From Endozoicomonas sp. 8E (lineage in GTDB: Bacteria; Pseudomonadota; Gammaproteobacteria; Pseudomonadales; Endozoicomonadaceae): a stretch of DNA of 64,000 nucleotides. Under the pieces are notes generated by a model that was given only the letters and a program-made list of their open reading frames with translations, was not told where the DNA came from and made no database searches. Of the stretch, positions 9,032 to 18,303 are shown piece after piece. Numbering within the stretch: position 1 is the stretch's first letter; each line of letters begins with the position of its first letter. A program made the translations under genes and the position numbers. The DNA lies in assembly GCF_032883915.1 (NCBI RefSeq), contig NZ_CP120717.1, forward strand, positions 936,501 through 1,000,500, in the 5' to 3' direction.

Positions 9032-10633
9032 TTAGAAAAACAGAGGTGTCAGAATGAAAATATGTATCACCGGTTTGAACTGGTTGATGATCCAGTCAAA
9101 TAATGCGCCTATCTCTCTCCTGTCAATGACAAAGTGCTGGCCTGACAAGCTCAGGATAACATCACCCGAGGCTTCAGGTTGAAAGTTGATCACGGTAACC
9201 TGTTGGTCCGGAGCGATCAATTGTGCCATAAAAGGGGTTTGAGCCCCGGTCAGCGCCTCGACATTCTGTAAAGCGCTACCTTCAGTTGGTCCGGGCTCGA
9301 AGCCAAAATTTGTCATTGATAGTGCAAGTTTGGCCTGATCATGAGTCTTGCTGAGTTCCTGAATAGCGCCGGTATGTTCGATCGGTGGCGTCTCTGGTGA
9401 AGAAAACGCCAGCTCTTGAATATATTCCGTGATAGCCACAGTCAGGGAGTTAGTGAGCATAGCCCCTTGTGATGTGTAAGCAGGATCATCTGGTAATGTA
9501 TCGACGACTCCCTCGTGAGTAAACATTGCCAAATCTGTTAACCCTTCACTGGCCAGAAAACCGTTAAGAAGGGTAATCATATTATCGATATTGATGGGCA
9601 TGCTTTGCATACCTACTTCTGTAATAATCCGAGCCTGATCGTTTTCCGCCGGGTGAATATGGATAAGGGTGATCATCCCGTTCTTTTGAATTATGCGCAC
9701 AATGATGCTTTTTCCTGAGAGCAGAAGCGACTTGAGGTCCGACAGTGAGTGAGATGCAAACTCGATATTAAAATCCGTCAATAGCGAGACCAGGGCAGAC
9801 AGTTCTGCCTCTTCTCTCAGAAGCATCATAACTTCCCCACGGCGCAGAACCCGGGCTTCGGTGCCTGATATTTTATAACCTTCCTGTTCTAGCAGTTCGA
9901 TAAGGCTGTGAGCAATTGAAAAAGCTTCGGTAACCTGCACAGGTGTTGGCAAAGCCTCAGCTTCAGTGACAATCTCAGCCTCAACCTCAACCAGAGTACC
10001 GTGAAGTGCCAAAAGAGCGTCATAAAGTCTGGGAATGTTACCCTCTTGTGAAGGAGGATTATGACCTTCCTTCGTCGAAGGAGTCTCAGAAATTGTAGCT
10101 ATTGATTCAACAGCCAGATTGCCGTGGGAGTCGTCGTGGGCAGGAAAACCGGGCTTGTGCACAGCTGATCCATCAAAGCTGTACCTAGCAGTGGCTGGCA
10201 GCGATAAACCAGAACGTGTGCCCACCATGGCAGAAGAGGCGACATAGCCGCCTGATACCTGCCCCTGATCCAGTAATAAACGGGAACTTTCCATCATGTC
10301 CGCCAATGAATAGCTATGATCTCTAACGTTGTAACAGGAGCTTTGTTCAGCTTCCATAGAAACCGTTTCGGTAGCATAGCGATAGGTTTGCTGAAACTCT
10401 ATATCATCTTCCATCTCATTTATTGCATCCGACATGCACTGAAGACAGAAGTGCCCCCCGCTGCCGTCCGAATCCATAGCTATGCGGTGTTTCGAACACA
10501 CGGGTAGGTCACAGGAGGGCCTGTCAGCTGCTTTTGCCTGATGCGTTGATGCCGCTGCAAACAGCATCAGTACAAAGCTCATAAAGTGAGCAATCCTGAT
10601 TGAAAAAGATTTTACAGAAAATAAGGAGTCCAT
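9032..10633 (-). CDS. Exported protein of unknown function
   Basis: About 533 residues with an N-terminal signal peptide (hydrophobic FMSFVLMLFAAAST, likely cleavage after HQAKAA). The mature N-terminus has paired cysteines (CDLPVC, then HFCLQC) that look like a small zinc-ribbon or disulfide knot. A Ser/Gly-rich region follows. The C-terminal half has alternating strands and helices around SIIVRIIQKNGMITLIHIHP. I recognise no family. The ATG at 10633 is taken as the start; a TTG two codons upstream would also be open. The gene is separated from its neighbours by about 140 and 200 bp, and no operon partner is evident. Confidence 0.65.
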   Translation of the reverse strand: MDSLFSVKSFSIRIAHFMSFVLMLFAAASTHQAKAADRPSCDLPVCSKHRIAMDSDGSGGHFCLQCMSDAINEMEDDIEFQQTYRYATETVSMEAEQSSCYNVRDHSYSLADMMESSRLLLDQGQVSGGYVASSAMVGTRSGLSLPATARYSFDGSAVHKPGFPAHDDSHGNLAVESIATISETPSTKEGHNPPSQEGNIPRLYDALLALHGTLVEVEAEIVTEAEALPTPVQVTEAFSIAHSLIELLEQEGYKISGTEARVLRRGEVMMLLREEAELSALVSLLTDFNIEFASHSLSDLKSLLLSGKSIIVRIIQKNGMITLIHIHPAENDQARIITEVGMQSMPINIDNMITLLNGFLASEGLTDLAMFTHEGVVDTLPDDPAYTSQGAMLTNSLTVAITEYIQELAFSSPETPPIEHTGAIQELSKTHDQAKLALSMTNFGFEPGPTEGSALQNVEALTGAQTPFMAQLIAPDQQVTVINFQPEASGDVILSLSGQHFVIDRREIGALFDWIINQFKPVIHIFILTPLFF

Positions 10634-10833
10634 TACCAAAGTCGTTCATGATTTTATTTTGTTAATTCGGGAAAGGGTAGAATAAAACTTGTCATATTGC
10701 TCAGGTAAAAATTGATCAGAATGACCGTTTACACACTAAGGAAGAGGGCGATATTTCGCTTTTTGGAGGTAGACGGGTGAATAAATCAGGGAATTGACCG
10801 ACTTATAAACAGAATACTTCTAAGGAACAGACC

Positions 10834-12303
10834 ATGAGCAACCAACCCTCCTCAACAGAGCTGGAAGCGGGAGCTAACCCTTACATCTGGCTGATTGGGC
10901 TGATCGCAGGGGTGGCATTGTTTGTGATGACCCTGGTGCTGCCTGCACCTGAGAATATGCCTGCTGCTGCTTGGCAGTGTGCTGGTCTGGCCCTGATGAT
11001 GGCGGTCTTCTGGTCCATGGAAATACTCCCTATTTCAGTGACCGCACTGTTACCTCTTCTTTTGGCTCCGTTAGTTGGCCTGTTATCTCTGGATAAGGTC
11101 GCATCGGCTTATGCACACCCTGTCATCTATCTGTTTATGGGAGGCTTCATGCTGGGTCTGGCTATGGAGCGCTGGAACCTGCATCGGCGGATTGCGCTTT
11201 TGACCATGCTGGCTTCTGGCACCGGTGAACGCCGGCAGGTCATAGGGTTCATGCTTACCACCGCCTTTATCAGCATGTGGGTGTCCAATACCGCAACGGC
11301 CATCATGATGTTACCCATTGGTATGTCTGTGATTGCAATGATGAAAGAAGAACGGGGCTCTCACGGACACTTTCCTGCGGCTCTGCTTCTGGCTATTGCC
11401 TATGGCGCCTCCATTGGCGGCTTTGGCACTTTGATCGGAACACCACCCAATGCCCTGTTGGCGGCTTTTCTCAGCGAACAATACGGCATTGAAATTGGCT
11501 TTGCCCAATGGATGCTGGTAGGTATGCCTGCGACGCTGTTAATGCTGCTGGTCACGGGCTGGTGGCTCAGTTCCGGGGGTTATGAGCTTCGTCCGGGAGA
11601 AAATGAATCTGTACGCCTGTCTTTAAAAGAGCAGTTAGCTGAAATGGGTTCCTTGAGCAGGGCTGAAAAATGGGTGGCAGTGATTTTTACTGCGACCGCA
11701 TTATGCTGGGTTTTCCGACCCTGGCTGTCCGGCTTTTTACCTGGCCTAAAGCTCACTGACACTGCTATAGCCCTTACTGGTGGGCTGCTGATGTTTATCA
11801 TTCCCGTCCGCTGGGGTGAAAAGCTCGACTTTCTTCTTAACTGGAAAGATATTCGCAGGTTGCCCTGGGATGTTTTGCTGCTGTTTGGAGGCGGTCTGAG
11901 TCTGGCGGCAATTATCCGTAAAACAGGGCTGGCAGAATGGATTGCCAGCAACTTTCAGGTGTTGGATGGACTGCCCACTATTGCCGCCATTGCTCTGGTG
12001 GTTTCTGTGATTATCTTCCTGACTGAAATTACCAGTAATACAGCAACTACCGCTGCCTTCCTGCCCCCTCTGGGTGCGCTGGCTGTCTCCCTTGGCCTGG
12101 ACCCGGAAGTTCTGGCTATTCCGGCAGCCATAGCCGCCAGTTGTGCCTTTATGCTGCCTGTTGCCACTCCCCCCAATGCTATCGTGTTTGGTTCGGGGCT
12201 GTTATCGATTCGTCAGATGATTCGAAGTGGCCTGATTCTGAATCTGGCGGGTATCGTGATTATTACTGTTCTGTGCGCTCTGCTGGTGGACAGGATATTA
12301 TAG
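10834..12303 (+). CDS. DASS/SLC13-family sodium-coupled anion symporter
   Basis: A 489-residue integral membrane protein with about 11 hydrophobic segments. It carries both SNT signature motifs of the divalent anion:Na+ symporter family (MWVSNTATAIMMLPIG near residue 150 and TEITSNTATTAAFLP near 395). The C-terminal motif LPVATPPNAIVFGSG is also present. By analogy with VcINDY it should import dicarboxylates such as succinate, or other divalent anions, with Na+. Substrate cannot be read from the sequence. The start has a good AAGGA site 7-8 nt upstream. Its 3' end converges with the DUF2956 gene 17 bp away. Confidence 0.9.
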   Translation: MSNQPSSTELEAGANPYIWLIGLIAGVALFVMTLVLPAPENMPAAAWQCAGLALMMAVFWSMEILPISVTALLPLLLAPLVGLLSLDKVASAYAHPVIYLFMGGFMLGLAMERWNLHRRIALLTMLASGTGERRQVIGFMLTTAFISMWVSNTATAIMMLPIGMSVIAMMKEERGSHGHFPAALLLAIAYGASIGGFGTLIGTPPNALLAAFLSEQYGIEIGFAQWMLVGMPATLLMLLVTGWWLSSGGYELRPGENESVRLSLKEQLAEMGSLSRAEKWVAVIFTATALCWVFRPWLSGFLPGLKLTDTAIALTGGLLMFIIPVRWGEKLDFLLNWKDIRRLPWDVLLLFGGGLSLAAIIRKTGLAEWIASNFQVLDGLPTIAAIALVVSVIIFLTEITSNTATTAAFLPPLGALAVSLGLDPEVLAIPAAIAASCAFMLPVATPPNAIVFGSGLLSIRQMIRSGLILNLAGIVIITVLCALLVDRIL

Positions 12304-12320
12304 CCAGAAAATCTGAAGTT

Positions 12321-12662
12321 TCAGACGTCTGATGCAAAAAGGTAGGCGGTAAATGCTGCCCAGCTCAGACCCAGCAAAAGCCAGGGCAGCCAATGCTGTC
12401 TATAGCGGGTCACTTCCTTGGTAATGGTTTCAGTCTCTGCGGCAGGGTTCTCTACCTGCCTTTTAACTTTTTTCAGGTGTTTGTCGAGTTCTCTGGCTTT
12501 GGCTTTTTGCTGCTTTTTATAGTGTTCAATGCCTTTCTGGATGCCCTGGGCGATCAGCCTGGTCTGCTCTTTGCTCTGGCCGGGCCGCTGGGTGGCCCTG
12601 GCTACAGACATAGCCTCTTCACGGGTTTTGGATGAATCGGCTTTCTTCCGGGGGCTGGCCAT
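12321..12662 (-). CDS. DUF2956 family protein
   Basis: About 113 residues. The N-terminal part with AMSVARATQRPGQSKEQTRL, then IAQGIQKGIEHYKKQQKAKA, is the hallmark of DUF2956, a small gammaproteobacterial family of unknown function. A Lys-rich coiled helix leads to one C-terminal membrane helix (HWLPWLLLGLSWAAFTAYLF). The ATG at 12662 (MASPRKK) is preferred over a TTG-initiated extension from 12707, since family members begin at this point. The gene lies just downstream of rlmA on the same strand, with about 70 bp between them. Confidence 0.85.
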   Translation of the reverse strand: MASPRKKADSSKTREEAMSVARATQRPGQSKEQTRLIAQGIQKGIEHYKKQQKAKARELDKHLKKVKRQVENPAAETETITKEVTRYRQHWLPWLLLGLSWAAFTAYLFASDV

Positions 12663-12733
12663 ATCGTATAACAATCTCGGGGAAGGGAGAGACGGATAAT
12701 AGAGCAAGACCCCGACGAAATCAGCTCAGATTT

Positions 12734-13588
12734 CTATCTTTTCCGTGATGCGCGTTGGATCACATAGAGTTTCATATCAAAGAGGCACTGCAGAGCACCC
12801 AGGCTGGCCAGCTTTTCTTTCTGTGAAGGTTTGACATGCCAGTAATGTGGGGTCATTGCCAGTAAGTCCATGATATCTTCTGCTGAGTTCAGCTGCATAC
12901 TGCCTTTAACCGCTTTTGTTTCTGTCAGGTTAAAGCTTTCAGGAAGTTGATCAAGTAGTTTATCCACAGGGTAAGGTCTGACCGTTTCGTAGATAACCTG
13001 ACGAAGTTCCAGCAAGTGATTCTCTCCGGGAGATAGCACCAAAACATGCCCTTCAGGCTTTAACAGTCGGGCAAATTCGCTCCAGTCGCATCGTGAAAAT
13101 ACACTTACAATGAAGTCTGCTTCCTGGTCTTTAACGGGAATGTCATTAACACTGGCAACCAGCCACTGGACAGTTTTGCTTCTTTTGCAGCAGGCCATTA
13201 TGGCAGGCTTGGAGATGTCAAGGCCGACTACTGAGGTTCCCGGAAACGCCTGTTGCAGCCTTTCTGTGTAATACCCTTCACCACAGCCGGCATCAAGAAT
13301 AGACCGGTTACTTTCTGAAAATGTCTCAAGGCTGTCCAGAGTTTTGGCAAGTGAATCAGCCACCGGCTGATAGTAGCCTTTGTCCAGAAAACGGGTTCGG
13401 GCCTGAACCATTGTTTTGTCATCGCCGGGGTTTTTGCTGCGTTTTTTATGCCCCGGAAGAAGATTGAAATACCCTTGTCTGGCTCGATCAAACTGGTGAT
13501 TCTGGAGGCAGCCCAGACCCGTACCGGAGGTATGGAGTGACTGTGCCAGAGATTCGTGGCAGACAGGGCAACGAAGAGTCAGGGTCAT
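12734..13588 (-). CDS. rlmA: 23S rRNA (guanine-N1)-methyltransferase RlmA
   Basis: A 284-residue SAM-dependent methyltransferase. The N-terminal zinc-binding part has CPVC then a second pair around GCLQNH, followed by FDRARQGYFNLLPGHKK, typical of RlmA. The SAM motif I is ILDAGCGEGYYTERL (about residue 97). The RlmA(I) type methylates N1 of G745 in 23S rRNA helix 35. Length is close to the E. coli enzyme (269 residues). rluA, which acts on the neighbouring U746, also occurs in this window, about 3 kb to the right. Confidence 0.92.
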   Translation of the reverse strand: MTLTLRCPVCHESLAQSLHTSGTGLGCLQNHQFDRARQGYFNLLPGHKKRSKNPGDDKTMVQARTRFLDKGYYQPVADSLAKTLDSLETFSESNRSILDAGCGEGYYTERLQQAFPGTSVVGLDISKPAIMACCKRSKTVQWLVASVNDIPVKDQEADFIVSVFSRCDWSEFARLLKPEGHVLVLSPGENHLLELRQVIYETVRPYPVDKLLDQLPESFNLTETKAVKGSMQLNSAEDIMDLLAMTPHYWHVKPSQKEKLASLGALQCLFDMKLYVIQRASRKR

Positions 13589-13793
13589 GATTACCAGTAA
13601 AGGTTTTTTTGATAGTGCAAATGCTTCGCATCCGGGCCTTTAAGCCACTTCCACGATTTGATGGGAACTGGATTTAGCTCAGAGCTGCTCGAGCCGGGAA
13701 GTTTACTGTAATTACTGCTTTTTGCCATGAAAAAATGTCCGCAGCGCCGAACATTAAATCAGCTATGACTTCTCATGGCCTTATTCAGGACGC

Positions 13794-14054
13794 TTATTTC
13801 AACAGCGGATGGTTTTCTGGCAGTTGGCGAGATATCCATAGCGCCAGTTTGCGCTTCATGCTTGGCTCTGACTCTTCCCCTTTCACCAGAGGTTGTATCA
13901 ACTTGTCATGAACCAGCAGGCGGTAAAGGTATTCAACTTTTTGTTTGGCGGAATCTGTCGGTTCAAACTGACCTACTTTGCGTTTTTGGGCATAAATAGC
14001 TCCGACTCTCAGAGCTTCTTTGACCAGTTCGCTTTCATTTTTGAGTTTTTTCAT
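13794..14054 (-). CDS. DUF5062 family protein
   Basis: 86 residues; begins MKKLKNESELVKEALRVG and ends WISRQLPENHPLLK, which closely follow the DUF5062 family found in Vibrio and relatives. It is a small helical cytoplasmic protein of unknown function. The 205 bp between it and rlmA hold no gene that I can see. It is flanked on the other side by a degraded regulator remnant. Confidence 0.85.
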   Translation of the reverse strand: MKKLKNESELVKEALRVGAIYAQKRKVGQFEPTDSAKQKVEYLYRLLVHDKLIQPLVKGEESEPSMKRKLALWISRQLPENHPLLK

Positions 14055-14118
14055 TGGCTTCCCGGTTCTGTTCTCTAAGGTTCACAATAAAGGGTACATC
14101 ATAATAGCTCAACTGATC

Positions 14119-14432
14119 TCATGCTCCCGGGTAGTTTGCACTGAGGATCTGCTTAAGCTCAGCAATTCCAGAGTTAATTTCTTCCAGAGTACTATTGGCA
14201 AAACCCAGCACCAGACCCTGCTGTTTTTTCTTACCGTGGAAGTAGCCGCTCAATGGACTGCAAAGAATGTTTTGGGTTTTTAGTCTGCGAACAACTGCGT
14301 TCTCACCGGAAAGAGCCAGGAGCGCAATGCTTTTAGAGGGTGTCACCGAAAAACACCCCGGTGGGGACTGAAACGCCAGATTACACTCAAGTCTGGTGAG
14401 AATGGCAGGGAGTGTATCCCTGTCAGACCCTT
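14119..14432 (-). pseudogene. C-terminal remnant of a MocR/GntR-type PLP-dependent regulator
   Basis: The minus strand encodes a C-terminal aminotransferase-fold fragment. It can be followed from DTLPAILTRLECNLAFQSPP, through GCFSVTPSKSIALLAL, to QQGLVLGFANSTLEEINSG. The arrangement of a PpG(G)-type turn, then a PLSGYF segment, then LVLGFAN with a terminal helix is typical of the last 100 residues of MocR-family (GntR HTH plus class I aminotransferase) regulators. The DNA-binding domain and PLP-lysine domain are missing. The fragment begins without a start signal, running out of the 3' end of the next gene, so it is a deletion remnant. Confidence 0.7.
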
Positions 14433-14854
14433 AAATTCCACTTCTTGAAAAGAAAATTCAGACACCAGAGTGGCCCGACCAGCAGAAACTGAATGTCTTC
14501 AAAGAAGGAGGGTTTTTTGCCCTCTATCTTGTGGCCGACAAATTGGAAGATCCAGGATGCCACAAATACAGTAATGCTCAGGCTCAGTAAATACTCACCA
14601 AGGCTTGCGGCGATGCCACTCATAACAGCGTACAAGGCAATGATGGCCAGAGATAAAGGCAAAGACAGCATAAAGTAGAAAATCAGGGTCATGGCCATGA
14701 CCACAATGACCACGGCAGGGCTGAAAGACCAGACAATGCCGATAATACTGAACATGATAGCCGGAACGCAGATCCAGTGAATCAGCTTATTGGTGGGGTT
14801 CTGGTGACTTTCACCATAGGCTTCCAGCCATTCAGTCAGGGGTCGTATTTGCAT
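14423..14854 (-). CDS. DUF962/Mpo1-like membrane protein
   Basis: About 143 residues. The opening (IRPLTEWLEAYGESHQNPTNKLIHWICVP) carries the conserved H-x-N-P-x-N-x-x-I-H-W-x-C-x-P pattern of the DUF962/YGL010w family. Four hydrophobic helices follow, with a typical C-terminal stretch around FQFVGHKIEGKKPSFFEDIQ. Yeast Mpo1 is an Fe(II)-dependent dioxygenase acting on 2-hydroxy fatty acids; the His residues are kept here, but the bacterial role is unproven. The ATG at 14854 follows a GAGG site at 6 nt. An in-frame ATG at 14866 is the alternative start. Confidence 0.85.
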   Translation of the reverse strand: MQIRPLTEWLEAYGESHQNPTNKLIHWICVPAIMFSIIGIVWSFSPAVVIVVMAMTLIFYFMLSLPLSLAIIALYAVMSGIAASLGEYLLSLSITVFVASWIFQFVGHKIEGKKPSFFEDIQFLLVGPLWCLNFLFKKWNLRV

Positions 14855-14919
14855 AGGGGGCCTCATTCTAATGAAACCTGCTAAAGCAGCGTTTTTGTTA
14901 TTCTTGTCTTTATTCTGCG

Positions 14920-15128
14920 TAAGTACTCAGCCATACGGAATCGAATATTTCTGGCTTATTGGGCAGGTGCTCTGCAAGGCGCAACGACGGGAACATAGCA
15001 AGCTATGTGACCAGAGTTGCAACGCAGCACGACTGCATGGATGCAGGAGCTAGAGCAACGCAGGAGCAGTTGCCGCGAGTGCCTGAACAATGAGTCAGAA
15101 AATATGATTTCGTATGGTTGAGTACTTA
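14920..15128. mobile_element. 209-bp MITE with ~30-bp terminal inverted repeats
   Basis: The left end TAAGTACTCAGCCATACGGA and the reverse complement of the right end TAAGTACTCAACCATACGAA match with few differences over about 30 bp. No coding capacity is apparent inside. A copy of the right end occurs at 1-21, so the element is repeated in this genome. It lies between the DUF962 gene and the M23 peptidase gene. Confidence 0.85.
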
Positions 15129-15198
15129 ATGCCTGCTACTGAACCCAGTGGCAGGCATGTCAATGATACCTCGCACCATGGAGTTGTTCACAATGATT

Positions 15199-16239
15199 TT
15201 AAAATGCATCACTGTTTTTCAGAGTTAGCCAGTTATCAGGAGCACTGGTTGCCTTACTGACAAGGAGTGTTTCCTGCTGATTCTGATTCATGGCTGCGAT
15301 CAACGGTTGTGTGGTCTTTTTAAATCGCTTCAATGCATCACCTTGCAAAGGTTCACCGGTTGGCAGTCTCGCGGTCATAGGATCTACTGCCTTGCCATCG
15401 ATAAACAGTTCGTAATGCAAGTGGGGACCAGTGGACAAACCGGTATTTCCGGTTTTACCAATCAAATCGCCTTTGCGAACCTTTTGCCCTTCTTTCACAT
15501 GCAGTTTGCTCAGATGAAGGTACCGGGTGACATAGCGACTGCCGTTTCGCATTTCGATAAAGTGACCGGCTGCCGGGTGATTGGTTTTTGCTTTGACAAT
15601 GACGCCGTCAGCTGGAGCATAAATGGCAGTTCCTACGGGCACAGCCCAATCTGTTCCATTGTGCGGGCGAATCTGGCCGGTGATGGGATGCTTCCTGGCT
15701 GGATTAAAACCGGAACTGACCCGGCCTTTTTTACCCAGAGGGTACCGGGAGAAAGAGCTGCCGAGTATTTTTCCTTCCGGTGTATAGTACTTCCCATCGC
15801 TGTAGCGAACCGCCGTGTGGATTTCGTCCTTCTGATAGAGTCGAGCAGCCAGAATGACACCGCCAGCTCCCTTCTTGTTTTTCAGGGAATTGTCAGTCAA
15901 TAGTTTAAAGCGATCACCAGCCTTCAGATCTTTACTGAAATCAATCTTATGTCGGAAAATGGTCGCAAACTTATGGATGAATGGGCTTGAAACACCCGCC
16001 TTTCGCGCACTCCGGTAAAGGCTCCCCTGAATTTCGCCGGTAAAAGTTTTGAACAGTTCAAAAGCAGCGGGTTCATGCCTGTCAGTGGAATGAGCAAAAG
16101 CAATCTTTGAGAAAGACACTGAAAGTATCAGAGCGGCAGGCAAACTGCGCCTGACTTTGATGGTGAATGATTTGCTGGTCGAGCGATGAGGCCTGTCAAA
16201 CAGTCTGGCGCAGGCTTTGTAAAATGAATTGGCAGGCAT
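15199..16239 (-). CDS. M23-family (LytM) peptidoglycan endopeptidase
   Basis: A 346-residue protein with a long basic N-terminus and a hydrophobic signal segment (LPAALILSVSFSKIAFA). The C-terminal LytM domain (about residues 185-290) has the zinc ligands in order, an H-N-G-T-D motif (PHNGTDWAVPVG) and the HLH pair in GPHLHYELFIDG. It also has the family's RYLHLSKLHVKEGQKVRKG stretch. It should cut peptide cross-links in the periplasm, like MepM. The region before the catalytic domain (about 60-150) matches the usual N-terminal regulatory domain of MepM-type proteins. A MITE lies about 70 bp past its stop. Confidence 0.9.
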   Translation of the reverse strand: MPANSFYKACARLFDRPHRSTSKSFTIKVRRSLPAALILSVSFSKIAFAHSTDRHEPAAFELFKTFTGEIQGSLYRSARKAGVSSPFIHKFATIFRHKIDFSKDLKAGDRFKLLTDNSLKNKKGAGGVILAARLYQKDEIHTAVRYSDGKYYTPEGKILGSSFSRYPLGKKGRVSSGFNPARKHPITGQIRPHNGTDWAVPVGTAIYAPADGVIVKAKTNHPAAGHFIEMRNGSRYVTRYLHLSKLHVKEGQKVRKGDLIGKTGNTGLSTGPHLHYELFIDGKAVDPMTARLPTGEPLQGDALKRFKKTTQPLIAAMNQNQQETLLVSKATSAPDNWLTLKNSDAF

Positions 16240-16663
16240 TCATCAGGACCCCCTGTGGAAAACTGCAGGCAGTATCACAGCCCTCGAAAAAGTGAACTAT
16301 GGAGGCTTCTCCTTAATAGGTTTGTCATCAGGATAAGCGATAGCACTGGCTATTGGGATTTTTACCAGGCCGACATCGGACAGGAAAATAAAAAGGGAAC
16401 AAACGAAGTGATAGAATGTGGACTTTCGTACAATCGGTTGTTCTTTCCGAGGTTTCTACTTAGAACAAAATCCATCTATCAGTATTTTTATATATCAGTA
16501 AGCAATAATTCTGCTTTTCTAACATTTGCACGTCTGTATCATGTGGCCGCTTTAATGGGTGAACGCACTCATCAATAGGCGTTTCGCCCGTTACCCTGTT
16601 GTTCTGGCTCCCGCTATGGGCATGAATCCCTTGTTTACTTTTTTCCTGTAAAAACTCAACTCC
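16240..16663. other. Gene-free spacer between the M23 gene and rluA
   Basis: About 420 bp, AT-rich in its centre. A 107-codon plus-strand reading frame (16255-16578) is present but has no ribosome-binding site and no recognisable protein features, so I do not call it. I see no repeat here. Confidence 0.5.
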
Positions 16664-16688
16664 GCCAGCCCTCAGAAAGGAGGCTGGC
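16664..16688 (-). terminator. Putative rluA terminator hairpin
   Basis: Inverted repeat GCCAGCC / GGCTGGC with a short loop, overlapping the rluA stop codon. On the minus strand it is followed by GGAGTTGAGTTTTT, giving a delayed T-run. It would form a plausible intrinsic terminator. Confidence 0.5.
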
Positions 16689-17322
16689 TCTCAAATCTCA
16701 TGGTTTCAGCCGTGGCAGGGTGTTTGAATGTCAGAAGGCTGGCGTGCAGGCGCAAACGGTCAGACGCTGCTCTGGCTTCATCATGAGCATAAAACTCACA
16801 GCCCAGAATAGGGTGTCCCAGCTCAGCCAGATGAACCCTGAGTTGGTGAGACCGGCCTGTCACGGGCTCCAGCCAGACCCTGCCGTGAGTGCCATCACCG
16901 GCCATGGAGTAATACCGGGTCAGGGCCTTTTTTCCCTGCTCATGATCCACCTTTTGTCTGGGTCGGTTAGGCCAGTCACAAATCAGTGGCAGGGATATCT
17001 CTCCGGAGTCTTGTTCCGGCGTTCCCCAGACTTCTGCAATGTACCCTTTCTCTACTTCCCGATCCTGGAACTGTCGGCTCAGTTCTCTGTGGCTGGCTGC
17101 ATTCAAGCCGAATACCATGAGCCCGGATGTGGACATATCCAGCCTGTGGACCACCCGGGTTTCCGGCTCAATGGCAAGCAGGCGGGCGTGAGCGCTGTCA
17201 TTATCATTGGGTGGACGACCAGGAACGCTTAACAGTCCCGCAGGTTTAACAACGACCACCAGTTCGGAGTCACGGTACAGCTCAGTCAAAGGTTCCTGAC
17301 AGTGAGGCGCAATAAAGGTCAT
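16672..17322 (-). CDS. rluA: RluA: 23S rRNA/tRNA pseudouridine synthase
   Basis: A 216-residue protein, close to E. coli RluA (219). It has the early KPAGLLSVPGRPP motif, the catalytic HRLDMSTSG (Asp at about residue 62), LPLICDWPNRPRQKV and the C-terminal GRSHQLRVHLAELGHPILG. RluA makes pseudouridine at position 746 of 23S rRNA and position 32 of several tRNAs. No S4 domain is present, as expected for RluA. The region immediately upstream of its ATG is duplicated at 18183-18234. Confidence 0.95.
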   Translation of the reverse strand: MTFIAPHCQEPLTELYRDSELVVVVKPAGLLSVPGRPPNDNDSAHARLLAIEPETRVVHRLDMSTSGLMVFGLNAASHRELSRQFQDREVEKGYIAEVWGTPEQDSGEISLPLICDWPNRPRQKVDHEQGKKALTRYYSMAGDGTHGRVWLEPVTGRSHQLRVHLAELGHPILGCEFYAHDEARAASDRLRLHASLLTFKHPATAETMRFESQPPF

Positions 17323-17327
17323 GTAAA

Positions 17328-17380
17328 AAGGTCAATAATGAATGTGCGGGCATTATGCAGGGATTGAGGAGGGGATGAAA
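17328..17380. repeat. Direct repeat, left copy (rluA upstream region)
   Basis: A 53-bp stretch directly upstream of the rluA start is repeated at 18183-18234. There is a 30-base perfect core (begins AAGGTCAATAATGAATG) and nearly perfect continuation. The pair brackets the secreted-protein gene at 17483-18076. Confidence 0.9.
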
Positions 17381-17482
17381 CGTAAGACTTCTTGTCTCTG
17401 CCGCTGACACCGGAAAAAGCCGACGTTCGTAGTATCCAGCTGAGGGACTCTGCCTAATAAAGTGAAACCTGACATTGAGTTT

Positions 17483-18076
17483 TCATAGCTCATCTTTTCT
17501 TAATATTATATGTCTTTCATGTGAGCAAATGTCCGAATCTGTCGAGGGGCGAATTTTTTTGTTTTCTTTTAAATTGGAGTCTCTAAAAAACAATCTCTGA
17601 TTGTGAAGGTAGTAATCAAAATCCTCCCAGCAAATGACTAATTTTCCATTATCAATTTTTTTTAACCGTATGTAAGCGGACATACTTCCATGCATTTTTC
17701 TTAATTCTTCCAGATCGGTTTCTTTGGTTAAAAAAACACCATTCAAGTCGGGATTTTCAGGGGGAGAAGCTGAAATCCATAAGGCGCTGTGACTTAAGAT
17801 TCCCTCATCTGTTGTTACATTCATAGTGTAGTTCCCATAACTACCATCTCTCATTACCTGACCGATCTCGATACGACCATCTTCTTCATATCTGGAGAGT
17901 ATGTAAAGTTTTTCAGAAGCGAAGGTGTTTAGTCCATGAAATTCCAGATTGATATGGTCAAGGCTGGCACTCTCACCACTCCATGAGCCCAATAACTCAA
18001 AATAATTAATGGTTGGTCTGGCGTAAGAAACCGATGTCAAAAAAATCAATATAGAAAGAAGCTTGATTCTTATCAT
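17483..18076 (-). CDS. Small secreted protein of unknown function
   Basis: A 197-residue protein with a short signal peptide (MIRIKLLSILIFLTSVSYA, cleavage before RPTIN). The mature part is strand-rich, with LLGSWSGESASLDHINLEF at the start, resembling the layout of small lipocalin-like or calycin barrels. That is only a pattern impression. The gene is clearly more AT-rich than its neighbours and lies between 52-53-bp direct repeats of the rluA upstream region, which suggests acquisition together with a duplication. I recognise no family. Confidence 0.6.
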   Translation of the reverse strand: MIRIKLLSILIFLTSVSYARPTINYFELLGSWSGESASLDHINLEFHGLNTFASEKLYILSRYEEDGRIEIGQVMRDGSYGNYTMNVTTDEGILSHSALWISASPPENPDLNGVFLTKETDLEELRKMHGSMSAYIRLKKIDNGKLVICWEDFDYYLHNQRLFFRDSNLKENKKIRPSTDSDICSHERHIILRKDEL

Positions 18077-18182
18077 AAATAAATCTCATTGATTCGAACG
18101 CAATCCTCATTGTAAGAAAGAATTTGAATAATTCCAGAAGACATAACATAAAATTCCAGCGGACTGCTTAAGGTTATGCAAG

Positions 18183-18234
18183 AAGGTCAATAATGAATGT
18201 GCGGGCATTATGATGGGATTGAGGAGGGATGAAA
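18183..18234. repeat. Direct repeat, right copy
   Basis: The right copy of the repeat at 17328-17380. The two differ by a short mismatch after the 30-base core and a one-base gap. It sits just upstream of the ParD-like gene. Confidence 0.9.
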
Positions 18235-18303
18235 AGTTTTTGACAGGGGTGATGCACATAACTATGTTTGTAGCAATTTGATACAAAAAATAGGATTTGA
18301 AAC

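Noticed and set aside
16255-16578. 107-codon plus-strand frame between the M23 gene and rluA
   Set aside because: No ribosome-binding site, no recognisable domain, and no neighbour that suggests coding.
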